DNA from: an uncultured Lachnospiraceae bacterium | GTDB taxonomy: Bacteria > Bacillota > Clostridia > Lachnospirales > Lachnospiraceae | Length of the DNA: 46,596 bases | Assembly: GCA_910584785.1 (NCBI GenBank) | Contig: CAJUDX010000001.1 | Location: forward strand, 1 to 46,596 | Reading direction: 5' to 3' | Shown here: positions 15,125 through 23,485 of the stretch, piece by piece | Layout: each line of letters begins with the position of its first letter | Numbering within the stretch: the stretch's first letter is position 1 | The notes under the pieces: model-generated | The model's database searches: none | The model's input: only the letters and a program-made list of their open reading frames with translations | Told to the model about the DNA's origin: nothing | Position numbers and translations under genes: made by a program

Positions 15125-17776
15125 TTGGAATATGCATATTTGGGATTGTTCCAGAAGGTATTTGAATGGGTGTTAAGCAAGATCCTAGATCCGGTGATCC
15201 GCTTTGTGTCCAATCTTCTGACCACCGTATTATCCTGGCTTTTTGAGGAGGTTTTAGCGCCGATTCTTTTCCCGGTGTTAAAGGATGCGTTACAGTTTTT
15301 TGTCGATCTGTGGATGCTGATCTACAGCCGGTTTATTTACTTACTATTCAGCGGAATTTTAAAGCTGATTGACTATCTGGAAAAGGCTTTCGATGTCTTT
15401 ATCGGTCTGGAAGATGTCACCTACACGGTGGAGGGTCATGAGATTTCGGGGACGCTGGTGGAGGTTTTAATGCAGCAGAAGGCGGTCAGTACGGCGTTTT
15501 GGGCGCTGACGCTGGGGGCGCTCGGCCTGTCGCTTTTGCTCACCATCTATGCGACAGCCAGGTCTGCCTTTGACCTGGATTTTGAGAACAAGCGCCCGGT
15601 TTCTAAGGTGCTGGCGGCGATGATGAAAACATTTATCCAGTTTTTTACCGTGCCGTTTTTTGTCTTTTTTCTGTTAAAGCTTTCCGCAGTTATTTTAAAG
15701 GGAATCACCGGCGTCCTGGGCTTTGGCGGGGAAACGACGCTTGGGAGAATCGTTTTTGTCATTGCCTCCCTGGATGCATCGAGAACCGAGGGCTATAATA
15801 TCTCAAATCCGGGGAAGGGAATCAAAATTGGCGTTACCGACGCGGAGCGTGCGCCTTTTTACAATATTAGCGGAACGGGCTTAAAGGACTATGGGAGATT
15901 AATGGATGTGGATGAAGCCTTTTACCTGCAGGATTTTGATTATCTGATAGGGTTTATCGCGGCAATTTTTCTTCTGTTTACCATCGGCATCTGCCTGATT
16001 ATCTTTGTGCAGAGGGTGTTTGAAATCTGCCTGTTATACCTGGCATCCCCTTATTTTGTCTGTATGATTCCCTTAGACGACGGGGAAAAATTCTCCCGGT
16101 GGAGGGAGATGTTTGTCGGCAAATGCTTTACCGGCTTTGGTTCGGTGGTCGGGATGCGCCTGTTTTTGATGATCTGTCCCATAATTATGGGGAACAACAT
16201 CACCTTCGGCAATGAAGCCAGCCCGGAAATGACCTATATGATAAAGCTGTTTTTTATCGCCGGAGGCGCATGGGCCGTCTATAAATCCGGCCCGATGATT
16301 ACTTCCTTAATCAGCAGCCAGGCGGGTTCGTCCGAGGCCAGCACCGCGGCAACGGTCGGCGGTATGCTCTATGCCTACACTGCAGGAAAAATGATCTCCA
16401 AGGGTCAGCAGCTTCTTCGCTCGCCGCTTGGAGGAACGACAAGGGAAAAGCAGGATAAAGAAGGCCAGGGCGGGAAAAACGATCAAAAGGGCAAGTTTGA
16501 CGGAAAAGGAAGGAAGAATCCTGCGGCTTCCCGGGGGATTCCGGGGCGGGCAGGAGCGGGAGGCTGGCGTCCGGGCTATGCAGGTTATGGGATGTCTGGT
16601 TACGGTCGCCCGGGCTATCCGGGTTATGGTCGTGCAGGTTACGGGATGTCCGGTTACGGTCGCCCGGGCTATCCGGGTTATGGTCGTGCAGGTTACGGAA
16701 TGCCTGGTTACGGTCGTCCGGGCTATCCGGGTCTGGGCCGTCCGGGCTATGGTCGTCCGGGTGCATGGCCTAATACAAGGCCGGGACAGGTAAGACCAGG
16801 AGCAGTACCGGCAAAGCCGGGGGCAGCATCCGATCCGTGGGAGAGCCAGGCAAGTTCCGGCGGCACATCCTCAAAGATTGCAGAGGAGAAGAAAGCAGCC
16901 GCTTCAGCCGCCAGGGCAGGAAGGGCAAGAGCCTTATCGGCTCCTCCGGCACCGGGAAGAGGGCTTGTCCGACCGCAGGCTGGAATGCAGCGGCCGGGAG
17001 CACAGAGGGCACCATACAGACCGGGAATGCAGAGAAGAAACCCTTATGCTTATTACCGAAGTCCCTATGGCTACGGCTACTACCGGGGGCCTTATGGACG
17101 CAGACCTATGGTGCCGGGGCGTCCGGGAGCATCGCAGACTCCGGGCACCGCATCAGCTCCGGGTACGTATGCGCCGCCTTCCGTGGATAGATTTGCAGCG
17201 GCAGCCGCCCGGGGAGGAAAAACAGCACCGGCAGCACCGGGCAGATATGCACCGCAGGCTCCGGGTACGTATGCGCCGCCTTCGGTGGATGTATTTGCAG
17301 CGGCAGCCGCCCGGGGAGGAAAGGCAGCAAGACCTTACCAAATGGGGATGGCCTACCCCTACGGAAGTCCCTACGGCAGCTATCGGATGAACTGGCGCGG
17401 CTGCGGCTATACCTTTAATCCGGCGGGAAGTGCGGTTTCCCGCAGCTTTCCGGGAAGCGCCGTAAGAAGCGGGGCAGAGATTATCCGTTCCGGGCCGTCA
17501 GGCTCTGCGTCAGGTTCGCAGACTTTAAGTTCCTACCAGGGATTAAGCGATCTGGATGCAGGGAGTGCAGGCAGCAGCGGCGGAGTATCGGGAAGCGGGG
17601 CAGGATCGACAAACGCCCAAATCGGAGGAAATGAACGCCGTTACCAGGTTTCTGCTGCCGTCCGCGGAGTTTCTTCTTCGGGCGCACAGGTGAAGTATTC
17701 GGATATCGGCATCCGGGGCATTTCCCATAACGGCGGTTCGGGAGGACGACAGTTTACCAGGAGGAATTCACGATGA
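15125..17776 (+). CDS. VirB6/TrbL-like channel protein with long Gly/Tyr/Pro/Ala-rich tail
   Basis: An 883-residue protein. Residues 1-430 form a polytopic VirB6/TrbL-like domain paralogous to the preceding gene (LYLASPYFVCMIPLDDG, FSRWREMFVGKCFTGFG, GGAWAVYKSG). Residues about 440-880 are low complexity and probably disordered: an 18-residue GYGRPGYP-type unit repeated three times from about 486, a second repeat GTYAPPSVDxFAAAAARGGK present twice near 680-730, then Tyr/Gly/Ser-rich sequence. Where the tail lies (wall side or cytoplasm) is not determined. The start is taken as TTG 15125, with GGGAGGTGA 6 nt upstream; GTG 15107 lies inside the leader before the ribosome binding site. It overlaps the VirB4 gene by ATGA. 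VirB6-type proteins line the inner-membrane channel. Confidence 0.85.
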   Translation: MEYAYLGLFQKVFEWVLSKILDPVIRFVSNLLTTVLSWLFEEVLAPILFPVLKDALQFFVDLWMLIYSRFIYLLFSGILKLIDYLEKAFDVFIGLEDVTYTVEGHEISGTLVEVLMQQKAVSTAFWALTLGALGLSLLLTIYATARSAFDLDFENKRPVSKVLAAMMKTFIQFFTVPFFVFFLLKLSAVILKGITGVLGFGGETTLGRIVFVIASLDASRTEGYNISNPGKGIKIGVTDAERAPFYNISGTGLKDYGRLMDVDEAFYLQDFDYLIGFIAAIFLLFTIGICLIIFVQRVFEICLLYLASPYFVCMIPLDDGEKFSRWREMFVGKCFTGFGSVVGMRLFLMICPIIMGNNITFGNEASPEMTYMIKLFFIAGGAWAVYKSGPMITSLISSQAGSSEASTAATVGGMLYAYTAGKMISKGQQLLRSPLGGTTREKQDKEGQGGKNDQKGKFDGKGRKNPAASRGIPGRAGAGGWRPGYAGYGMSGYGRPGYPGYGRAGYGMSGYGRPGYPGYGRAGYGMPGYGRPGYPGLGRPGYGRPGAWPNTRPGQVRPGAVPAKPGAASDPWESQASSGGTSSKIAEEKKAAASAARAGRARALSAPPAPGRGLVRPQAGMQRPGAQRAPYRPGMQRRNPYAYYRSPYGYGYYRGPYGRRPMVPGRPGASQTPGTASAPGTYAPPSVDRFAAAAARGGKTAPAAPGRYAPQAPGTYAPPSVDVFAAAAARGGKAARPYQMGMAYPYGSPYGSYRMNWRGCGYTFNPAGSAVSRSFPGSAVRSGAEIIRSGPSGSASGSQTLSSYQGLSDLDAGSAGSSGGVSGSGAGSTNAQIGGNERRYQVSAAVRGVSSSGAQVKYSDIGIRGISHNGGSGGRQFTRRNSR
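16580..16741 (+). repeat. Three tandem 54-bp repeats coding GYG-rich unit
   Basis: Units at 16580-16633, 16634-16687 and 16688-16741 are in frame (18 codons each) and nearly identical, the third being the most diverged. Degenerate half-units follow to about 16760. Such coding repeats can change copy number by slippage, altering tail length in the VirB6-like protein. Confidence 0.9.
17156..17322 (+). repeat. Direct repeat of about 65 bp, 102 bp apart
   Basis: Copies at about 17156-17220 and 17258-17322 are almost identical and encode APGTYAPPSVD followed by an Ala-rich stretch and RGGK. They lie in frame (offset 102 bp, 34 codons) in the tail of the second VirB6-like protein. Confidence 0.85.
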
Positions 17777-20469
17777 GGATTATACCCAAAAAAACAAAGG
17801 TGGCAATGGAATTTTTTAAGGGCGTCGAGATACCGGACGTACTTATCGGCATTGTCGGCCTGTCCATGGTGATCTCGGTGATTTTTTCCAACCTGCCCTT
17901 CCGCCTGTGGATTGGCGCGGGCTTAGCTGTACTGTTTGGCGCATCCGTCGTCCCCGTCGAGGGGGAAAAAGCCTATATGATGGTGTACAACGGCTTAAAA
18001 TACATCGCCCGTTTCCGCCGCTTTCAGGAAGCCCCGGAAAAAAAGGGCATACCCTCTGTCCGGGACATTACGCCATTTACCGGAATCGACGGAAACTTTA
18101 TCGAATACGGCGGGGAATACTACGGCATTGCCGTAAATATCCCTGACATTGAATTTAAGTTTTATACCTTACAGCGGCAGAACCAGATGATCGATCAGGT
18201 CTTTGGATCGGTGCTCAGAACTATTTCCGGCACGGAAACCGCAGCCCTGGTAAAAATCGACCGCCCGGTGCTCTATGATTCCTACATTGACACGGAACAC
18301 CGGAAAATCCGTGAACTGGAGGAGGCTTTTGTCAACGGGCTGCTGAACGAGGAAGAATTAACCACCCGCGTCGGCATTATCTATGACCGCATGGAGCAGA
18401 TTCATTTCATCAATGAAAAGGAAAAGGTGTACATTCCCTTCCACTATCTGCTGTTTTTTCATAAGGATAAGGATTTGCTGTTAAGCCAGGCGCAGACCAT
18501 GATTGAAACCATGAACAGCGACGATATGCAGTGCCATATTCTTTCCGAAAAGGAGCTTGCCGTCTTTTTAAAATATAATTACACCCTGGATTTTGACGAG
18601 CGCGAGGCCGCCGGGCTTTCCAGGGATGAGTACATGGACTGGATACTGCCCAGGGAAATCCGCTTTACCAGCCGCACTGTCCAGTACGACGATCTGATCA
18701 CCCACAATTTCCGCATCACCGACTACCCGACCATGGTGGGCAATGCCTGGGGCAGCACCCTGTTTAACCGTCCGGGAACCAAGGTGGTGATGAAAATGAA
18801 GATGGTGGACCGCTACAAGGGCATCCGTCAGATTGACCATGCCATCGACGAACTGCGGGAACAGGCCAATTCCACGGGAAAAACCAGCCGTCTTATGGAA
18901 CTCCAGACCCATGTGGATACCTTAGCGGAGGTTCTTGCCATGCTCCAGAGCGATAACGAAACGCTTCTGGATGTCAATTTATATGTAACCGCCTACGACT
19001 ATGAACTCTCGGAAGAAATGAAGCACCCGCAGGCGGGAAAGGCAAAAGCAGGTCTGCCCTCGCTCTCGCTGAAAAAGCAGATCAAGCGGGCATTGTCCGA
19101 GGAAAGCTTCCGATCCTCCGATAACTATGTGCAGCAGTTTGAAGCCTACGCCTCCACGCAGGTTTCCGGCTATGACGCTTTTCGGCGGGTCAGCCGGGGT
19201 ATCCATTCCAGCTCGGTTGCCGCCGCCTTTCCCTTTGTCAATATGAGTTTAAGCGACCCGAACGGCGTCTGCATCGGCGACAGCGGGGGAAGGCCGGTGT
19301 TTATCGACTTTTTTGTGCGCAACAAGGATCGGGTAAACAGCAATATGGTGGTTATCGGAAAATCAGGCAGCGGCAAATCCTACGCCACCAAGACGATTCT
19401 GGCAAACCTTGCCGCCGATAACAGCAAAATCTTTATCCTTGACCCGGAAAACGAGTATTACGGCCTGGCGGAAAACTTAAACGGAAAGATTATCGATGTG
19501 GGAAGCGCAACCCAGGGCCGGTTAAATCCGTTCCATATTATTTCCAGCCTTTCCGACGAGGGGGAGGATGAGGAGGAAAGTATCAACACCAGCTTCAGCA
19601 CTCATCTGCAGTTTCTGGAAGAGTTTTACCGCCAGATCCTGCCCGGCATCGAGCCGGACGCGCTGGAATACCTCAATAATATCACCGTGCGGATGTATGA
19701 GGCAAAGGGCATTGACGCCGAAACCAATTTAGGCGAACTTGAGCCGGACGATTATCCGATTTTTGACGATCTGTACGATAAGATTTTAAATGACTACCAG
19801 GTGGCAACCGGGGAGTACAGCAAGGAAAACCTGCGCGTGCTGCTCAACTACATCTCAAAATTTGCCACAGGCGGAAGAAACGCCCTGCTCTGGAACGGCC
19901 CGGCCTCGATTTCGACGAACGAAAACTTTATCGTCTTTAACTTCCAGTCCCTGCTGGCAAATAAAAACAATATGATTGCCAACGCACAGATGCTTCTGGT
20001 ATTAAAATGGCTGGACAATGAGATTATCAAAAACCGGGATTACAACATCCGCTATCAGGCGGAGAGGAAGATTATTGTCGTTATCGATGAAGCCCATGTG
20101 TTTATCGACAGCAAGTATCCCATTGCCCTGGATTTTATGTACCAGCTGGCAAAGCGTATCCGAAAGTATAACGGTATGCAGATCATCATTACCCAGAATA
20201 TCGCGGACTTTGTGGGAACGGAGGAGCTGGCAAGGAAATCCACCGCCATTATCAATGCCTGTCAGTATTCCTTTATCTTTCCGCTCTCGCCCAACGATAT
20301 GCATGATCTGTGCAGGCTGTATGAAAAGGCAGGAGCCATTAACGAGAGCGAGCAGGAGGAAATCGTCAATAACGGCAGGGGCCGCGCCTTCGTGGTGACT
20401 TCCCCGTCCAGCCGGACCGGAATCAATATCACGGCAACTAAGGATATGGAGCGGTTATTTACCGTTTAA
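17773..20469 (+). CDS. VirB4/TraE-type ATPase of the type IV secretion system
   Basis: An 898-residue ATPase that powers assembly and substrate transfer in type IV systems. Two hydrophobic segments near the N-terminus (about 20-60) look like a fused VirB3/PrgI-type membrane part. The conserved N-terminal region carries a GVEIPDVLIG start, then the CagE/TrbE-like domain. Walker A is GKSGSGKS at 529-536; Walker B is VVIDEAHVF with D772/E773; the LAKRIRKYNGMQIIITQN block is typical of VirB4. AGGAGG lies 8 nt upstream of ATG 17773, which overlaps the previous stop. All nucleotide-binding residues are intact, so the machine is probably functional. No VirB11-type ATPase is seen, as is usual in Gram-positive systems. 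Confidence 0.95.
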   Translation: MRIIPKKTKVAMEFFKGVEIPDVLIGIVGLSMVISVIFSNLPFRLWIGAGLAVLFGASVVPVEGEKAYMMVYNGLKYIARFRRFQEAPEKKGIPSVRDITPFTGIDGNFIEYGGEYYGIAVNIPDIEFKFYTLQRQNQMIDQVFGSVLRTISGTETAALVKIDRPVLYDSYIDTEHRKIRELEEAFVNGLLNEEELTTRVGIIYDRMEQIHFINEKEKVYIPFHYLLFFHKDKDLLLSQAQTMIETMNSDDMQCHILSEKELAVFLKYNYTLDFDEREAAGLSRDEYMDWILPREIRFTSRTVQYDDLITHNFRITDYPTMVGNAWGSTLFNRPGTKVVMKMKMVDRYKGIRQIDHAIDELREQANSTGKTSRLMELQTHVDTLAEVLAMLQSDNETLLDVNLYVTAYDYELSEEMKHPQAGKAKAGLPSLSLKKQIKRALSEESFRSSDNYVQQFEAYASTQVSGYDAFRRVSRGIHSSSVAAAFPFVNMSLSDPNGVCIGDSGGRPVFIDFFVRNKDRVNSNMVVIGKSGSGKSYATKTILANLAADNSKIFILDPENEYYGLAENLNGKIIDVGSATQGRLNPFHIISSLSDEGEDEEESINTSFSTHLQFLEEFYRQILPGIEPDALEYLNNITVRMYEAKGIDAETNLGELEPDDYPIFDDLYDKILNDYQVATGEYSKENLRVLLNYISKFATGGRNALLWNGPASISTNENFIVFNFQSLLANKNNMIANAQMLLVLKWLDNEIIKNRDYNIRYQAERKIIVVIDEAHVFIDSKYPIALDFMYQLAKRIRKYNGMQIIITQNIADFVGTEELARKSTAIINACQYSFIFPLSPNDMHDLCRLYEKAGAINESEQEEIVNNGRGRAFVVTSPSSRTGINITATKDMERLFTV

Positions 20470-20477
20470 CCTGCCTT

Positions 20478-20543
20478 TGCTGTGAATATGTGAACAGTAG
20501 CGGTTAAGGGTGGTTGCTGTGAATGTGTGAACGGTAATTAAGG
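20478..20543 (+). repeat. Two imperfect direct repeats between virB4-like and SBP genes
   Basis: TGCTGTGAATATGTGAACAG at 20478 recurs as TGCTGTGAATGTGTGAACGG at 20515, each followed by a GGTTAAGG/AATTAAGG-like end. A related TGTGAACTTGTAAACCGTAA occurs after leuS (near 2081) and a weaker TGAACATGTAAACATTA near 28348. They may be a small intergenic repeat family or an operator. Confidence 0.5.
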
Positions 20544-20566
20544 TTTTGCAGGAAGGAGCATTTGCA

Positions 20567-21370
20567 ATGAACAGAATAAAAAGCCGCACAGGAGAATATC
20601 CGGTGAAAAAACGGCTGGCGGTGCGGACGGTGCTGGCGCTTGTGCTGGTGCTTGCTTTTCCCGGCGGCATAACCGGATGCCGGAAAAAACAGGACAATGA
20701 AATCGAAGCCATCCGCAAGGCAGGGGTTTTACAGGTAGCCATCGTGGAAACCGGAAGCCGCTTCACCCGAAAAGAGGGGGAAACCGTCGTCGGGCAGGAA
20801 CCGGATCTGGCAGAATATATTGCCGACACCCTGGGCGTGAAGCCGTCCTATCAGGTGTGCAGCAGAGAAGAAGTCCTGCAAAAACTTGACCAGGGCGAAG
20901 CGGATATTGCCCTGGGCTGCATTAACGGGACGAACAGCTTAGCGGCGGATTATCAGATTTCCACCCCCTATGCCAGGGGAAATATCTATGCGGTGACGAA
21001 AACCGGGGATTATGTCCTGACCACGGGGGCGTTTGAAGATTCGTCCCTGGGCGTGGAAAAAGGACTTGACGAAGAAACCCGGAGTGCGCTCTATGCCGCA
21101 GAAGGAATCCGCATCACCGATTTTTCTTCCGTCCAGGATGCAGCCGCTGCGTTGAAGGAGGAGAGCATACGCGCCTATATCTGCCATGAGGAACAGGCAA
21201 AGGCCCTTCTGGCAGATCCGGCCCTGCAGGTGCAGAATATCGTTAATCTGGAGCCGGAGGAATTTGTTATCGCAGCACCAAAATCCAGCCAGACCCTGGT
21301 AAACGGGATTAATACACTGATTCAGCAATTTGTGGAAAGCGCGGAAAATGCAGAAAGCCAGGATAGCTGA
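20567..21370 (+). CDS. Extracytoplasmic solute-binding lipoprotein (SBP family 3-like)
   Basis: A 267-residue lipoprotein. The basic N-terminus, hydrophobic segment and ITGC lipobox (Cys near residue 39) predict lipid anchoring outside the membrane. The rest matches amino-acid-type binding proteins: IEAIRKAGVLQVAI, GQEPDLAEYIADTLG, a KLDQGEADIALG segment and a second lobe. No permease or ATPase gene accompanies it, so it is probably not part of an ordinary importer; it may sense a ligand or scaffold the secretion machine (inference). GGAAGGAG sits 8 nt upstream of ATG 20567. Confidence 0.82.
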   Translation: MNRIKSRTGEYPVKKRLAVRTVLALVLVLAFPGGITGCRKKQDNEIEAIRKAGVLQVAIVETGSRFTRKEGETVVGQEPDLAEYIADTLGVKPSYQVCSREEVLQKLDQGEADIALGCINGTNSLAADYQISTPYARGNIYAVTKTGDYVLTTGAFEDSSLGVEKGLDEETRSALYAAEGIRITDFSSVQDAAAALKEESIRAYICHEEQAKALLADPALQVQNIVNLEPEEFVIAAPKSSQTLVNGINTLIQQFVESAENAESQDS

Positions 21371-21402
21371 AACATCTTTTTGAAGGCAGAGGCGAGGAAA
21401 CT

Positions 21403-21714
21403 ATGGCATATTTTGACAGTACAAAAAACCGGGTATTGTGGGAGATTCGGTTAGCCGAATTAAAAAAAGAGCGGGCAGCCAGAGAAGCAGGGGGCGGCGC
21501 AGGGGCCGGACTGACCCAAAACCAGCCCCAGGTAAAGACCGCCAATCCTACGAGGGTGCGGGTCAGCTATCAGCAGCTTCTTCAGGAGGAGGCAAAGGCT
21601 TTGGCAAAAGCAAAAAAGCATGAGGGCCGGGGAATCGAACGAAGAAAAGCACCGGAGCAAAAAAAAGAAACAGAACACCAAAAAGAGGCAGGCGTCTATG
21701 AAAAGAGCCGTTAA
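21403..21714 (+). CDS. Small highly charged protein, function unknown
   Basis: A 103-residue protein with no membrane segment. The N-terminal third (AYFDSTKNRVLWEIRLAEL) looks like a folded or amphipathic helical part. A Gly/Ala linker follows, then a Lys/Glu/Gln-rich helical region likely to form a coiled coil or stay disordered. GAGG lies 7 nt upstream of ATG. It overlaps the next gene by 17 nt, which ties it to the secretion operon. Similar short charged proteins occur in Gram-positive conjugation modules, but I cannot name a family. It could be a cytoplasmic accessory or chaperone-like factor. Confidence 0.7.
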   Translation: MAYFDSTKNRVLWEIRLAELKKERAAREAGGGAGAGLTQNQPQVKTANPTRVRVSYQQLLQEEAKALAKAKKHEGRGIERRKAPEQKKETEHQKEAGVYEKSR

Positions 21715-22783
21715 ATCCTATATTTTTATTGCCGCAGTTATCGCCCTTTCCCTCTGTTTTTGGCAAAGGGCAGAGGCAAGCGAGGTTGAACTCTGGGACG
21801 AAGAATTGTCAGATGAAGATTTTCTGAACGAAGAACTGTCCGAGGATGACCAGGAAGAGGTGGACGCCTGGGTGGAGCAGTATTTTCAGGAATTGGATAT
21901 GGGAAGCCTTCCCAGCGGAATGCAGGAGCTTGAACGGATTACCGATCCGGAAATATCTACGGAGCTGACCGAAGAGGGGAAGCTGCTCAGCCGTTTTCCC
22001 AACCAGGGCTATTTTATCAGCACGGTACCTGACGGTATGCTCAGCAGCCAGCCGGTGGAACTGTCGCTTTCTTCCGGCTGCGTGGCGATTATCGAGCATA
22101 ACAAAACCTCGCAGCCCCTGACCAGCAGCCGGCAGTTTACCCAGGAGGGAGCCTATGTTATTCGTATTTTATCCTACCAGGCACCCGGGGAGAACTACCA
22201 GGCGCAGGATTATGCTCTCTATGAAACCAGCCTGTCGTTTACTATCCTTGGCGAAGTGACCAGCCGGATAGGGGCCGTTCCCGCACCCGAAGGCTTTCAG
22301 ATCCGCCGTATCACGCGGGATGGAAAGGACCTGCCCGTCGAAAATCCGAGATGCTTCTTTCTGACCAGGGACGGCAGCTACAACGTTTCGTATGCGGCAA
22401 AAGAAAATGCCCTGGAGCAAGCCACGATAGGGGAAACCGCATTTACCCTCGACACAACCGCTCCCTTCCTCTCCTTTTCGCAGGAGTTAGAAAACGGGGA
22501 GCTTGCCTCAGGGATGCTGGAATTTTACCCTTCCGAGGAAAACTGCCGGATTTATATGAGTTATAACGGCGAACAGGGCTATGCTGTCAGCAATCAGCTC
22601 ACCGTTGCCGGGTATTATCGCCTGGAAATCGAGGACGAAGCCGGAAACCGTAGAGAATACCATCTGCGCATTCGCCCCAGCTACCATCTGTTTGATGCAA
22701 GGATAATTATCGCGGGAATCCTTTTCCTTATTGTCGTGGCAGTGTGGATGATGATGCAGAGAAGGAATATGCAGGTGCTGTAA
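21698..22783 (+). CDS. Exported membrane-anchored surface protein, paralogous to the 11.8-kb gene product
   Basis: A 361-residue protein with a signal peptide (KRAVKSYIFIAAVIALSL, cleavage probably after AEA near residue 22-25), an acidic stretch (about 27-70), and beta-rich Ig-like modules (about 105-325). A C-terminal membrane segment (about 335-353) and a short basic tail close it. The second module (PAPEGFQI, DGKDLPVENPR, GYYRLEIEDEAGNRREY) parallels PAGLRF, NGEPLELSSDR and GSYRLVVRDKAGNEAE in the protein at 11816-13615. The two are divergent paralogues with the same topology. ATG 21698 is chosen because it gives a proper signal peptide and has AGAGG upstream; an in-frame ATG at 21620 lies inside the previous gene without a site. 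Confidence 0.75.
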   Translation: MKRAVKSYIFIAAVIALSLCFWQRAEASEVELWDEELSDEDFLNEELSEDDQEEVDAWVEQYFQELDMGSLPSGMQELERITDPEISTELTEEGKLLSRFPNQGYFISTVPDGMLSSQPVELSLSSGCVAIIEHNKTSQPLTSSRQFTQEGAYVIRILSYQAPGENYQAQDYALYETSLSFTILGEVTSRIGAVPAPEGFQIRRITRDGKDLPVENPRCFFLTRDGSYNVSYAAKENALEQATIGETAFTLDTTAPFLSFSQELENGELASGMLEFYPSEENCRIYMSYNGEQGYAVSNQLTVAGYYRLEIEDEAGNRREYHLRIRPSYHLFDARIIIAGILFLIVVAVWMMMQRRNMQVL

Positions 22784-22830
22784 AGATCCGCAGACGGAAT
22801 ATGAATTATGCTGAAGCTTTGCAGACGGAT

Positions 22831-22872
22831 TATCCTGTACAAAATATCCTGCACAAAATATCCTGCATAAAA
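22831..22872 (+). repeat. Three tandem 14-bp repeats upstream of the pilin gene
   Basis: TATCCTGTACAAAA (22831-22844), TATCCTGCACAAAA (22845-22858) and TATCCTGCATAAAA (22859-22872) are contiguous. They lie in the 219-bp gap before the VirB2-like gene, which also holds two GCAGACGGA(A/T)TAT copies just upstream. They could be an operator array or a slippage product; no clear promoter follows them. Confidence 0.7.
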
Positions 22873-23002
22873 AAGAATAGAAAAAATTTGATTGTTCCTG
22901 TTTTTTCCTTGTAAGAAAGTTAAGCGCCGGACGGCATCCATCAGGAAAAAGCAGCTGCAATAGATCAAGAATTAAACAGAAAAAGAAAGAGGAGGAATGG
23001 TA

Positions 23003-23311
23003 ATGTTTTTTACAATCTTAACAGGAGCAGGAGCAAACCCGTTTGATACGGTAAGTAAGCCCATTATTGAATTATTAAACATGGCGCTGACCCCGGCATT
23101 AGGCATTGTCGGTGCGCTGGGGGCAATTTACTGCATTATTCTTGGGGCAAAATTAGCCAAGGCCGAGGAGCCGCAGGATCGGGAAAAGGCAAAAAACAGC
23201 TTAAAGAATGCCATCGTGGGATTTGTGCTGATTTTTGTGCTGATCGTGGTATTAAAACTCGGCATGACAGCAATGCAGTCCTGGATGAGCAGCAGTATCA
23301 GCACACAGTAG
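23003..23311 (+). CDS. VirB2-like small pilin/channel subunit
   Basis: A 102-residue protein with two hydrophobic helices (about 22-50 and 72-95) joined by a polar loop with AKAEEPQDREKAKNSLKNA. The size, topology, GANPFD-containing N-terminus and the K-rich loop before AIVGFVLIF fit VirB2/T4SS-pilin-type proteins, which polymerise into the extracellular or transmembrane conduit. No cleavable signal peptide is obvious. ATG 23003 is preferred because GAGGAGG lies about 7 nt upstream; ATG 22997 is too close. The strong site and a separate leader suggest higher expression than its neighbours. Confidence 0.78.
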   Translation: MFFTILTGAGANPFDTVSKPIIELLNMALTPALGIVGALGAIYCIILGAKLAKAEEPQDREKAKNSLKNAIVGFVLIFVLIVVLKLGMTAMQSWMSSSISTQ

Positions 23312-23373
23312 GGCTAACATGGGCGATTTGTCGCTGCCTGCAGCTTCACCGTAACCATTTTTCCGCTGCGGAG

Positions 23374-23401
23374 AGGGCGTGCTTTGTCGGAGCATCGCCC
23401 T
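23374..23401 (+). other. Stem-loop downstream of the pilin gene
   Basis: AGGGCG-TGCT and AGCATCGCCCT can pair with one bulged base around a 7-nt loop. There is no T-run after it, so full termination is unlikely. It may protect the pilin mRNA 3' end or attenuate read-through into the lipoprotein gene. The 174-bp gap otherwise shows only the GGGGGTG site of the next gene. Confidence 0.4.
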
Positions 23402-23485
23402 GCCGGAGCGAACGGACATATGAATGGATAAGGTTGGTAATATCGGTTTATTTGTCCATTGATAGATAAAAAGGGGGTGCAGATT

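Noticed and set aside
16580..16741. Regular repeats suggestive of a CRISPR array
   Set aside because: Units are contiguous, in frame and lack unique spacers; they encode a Gly/Tyr/Pro-rich protein tail.
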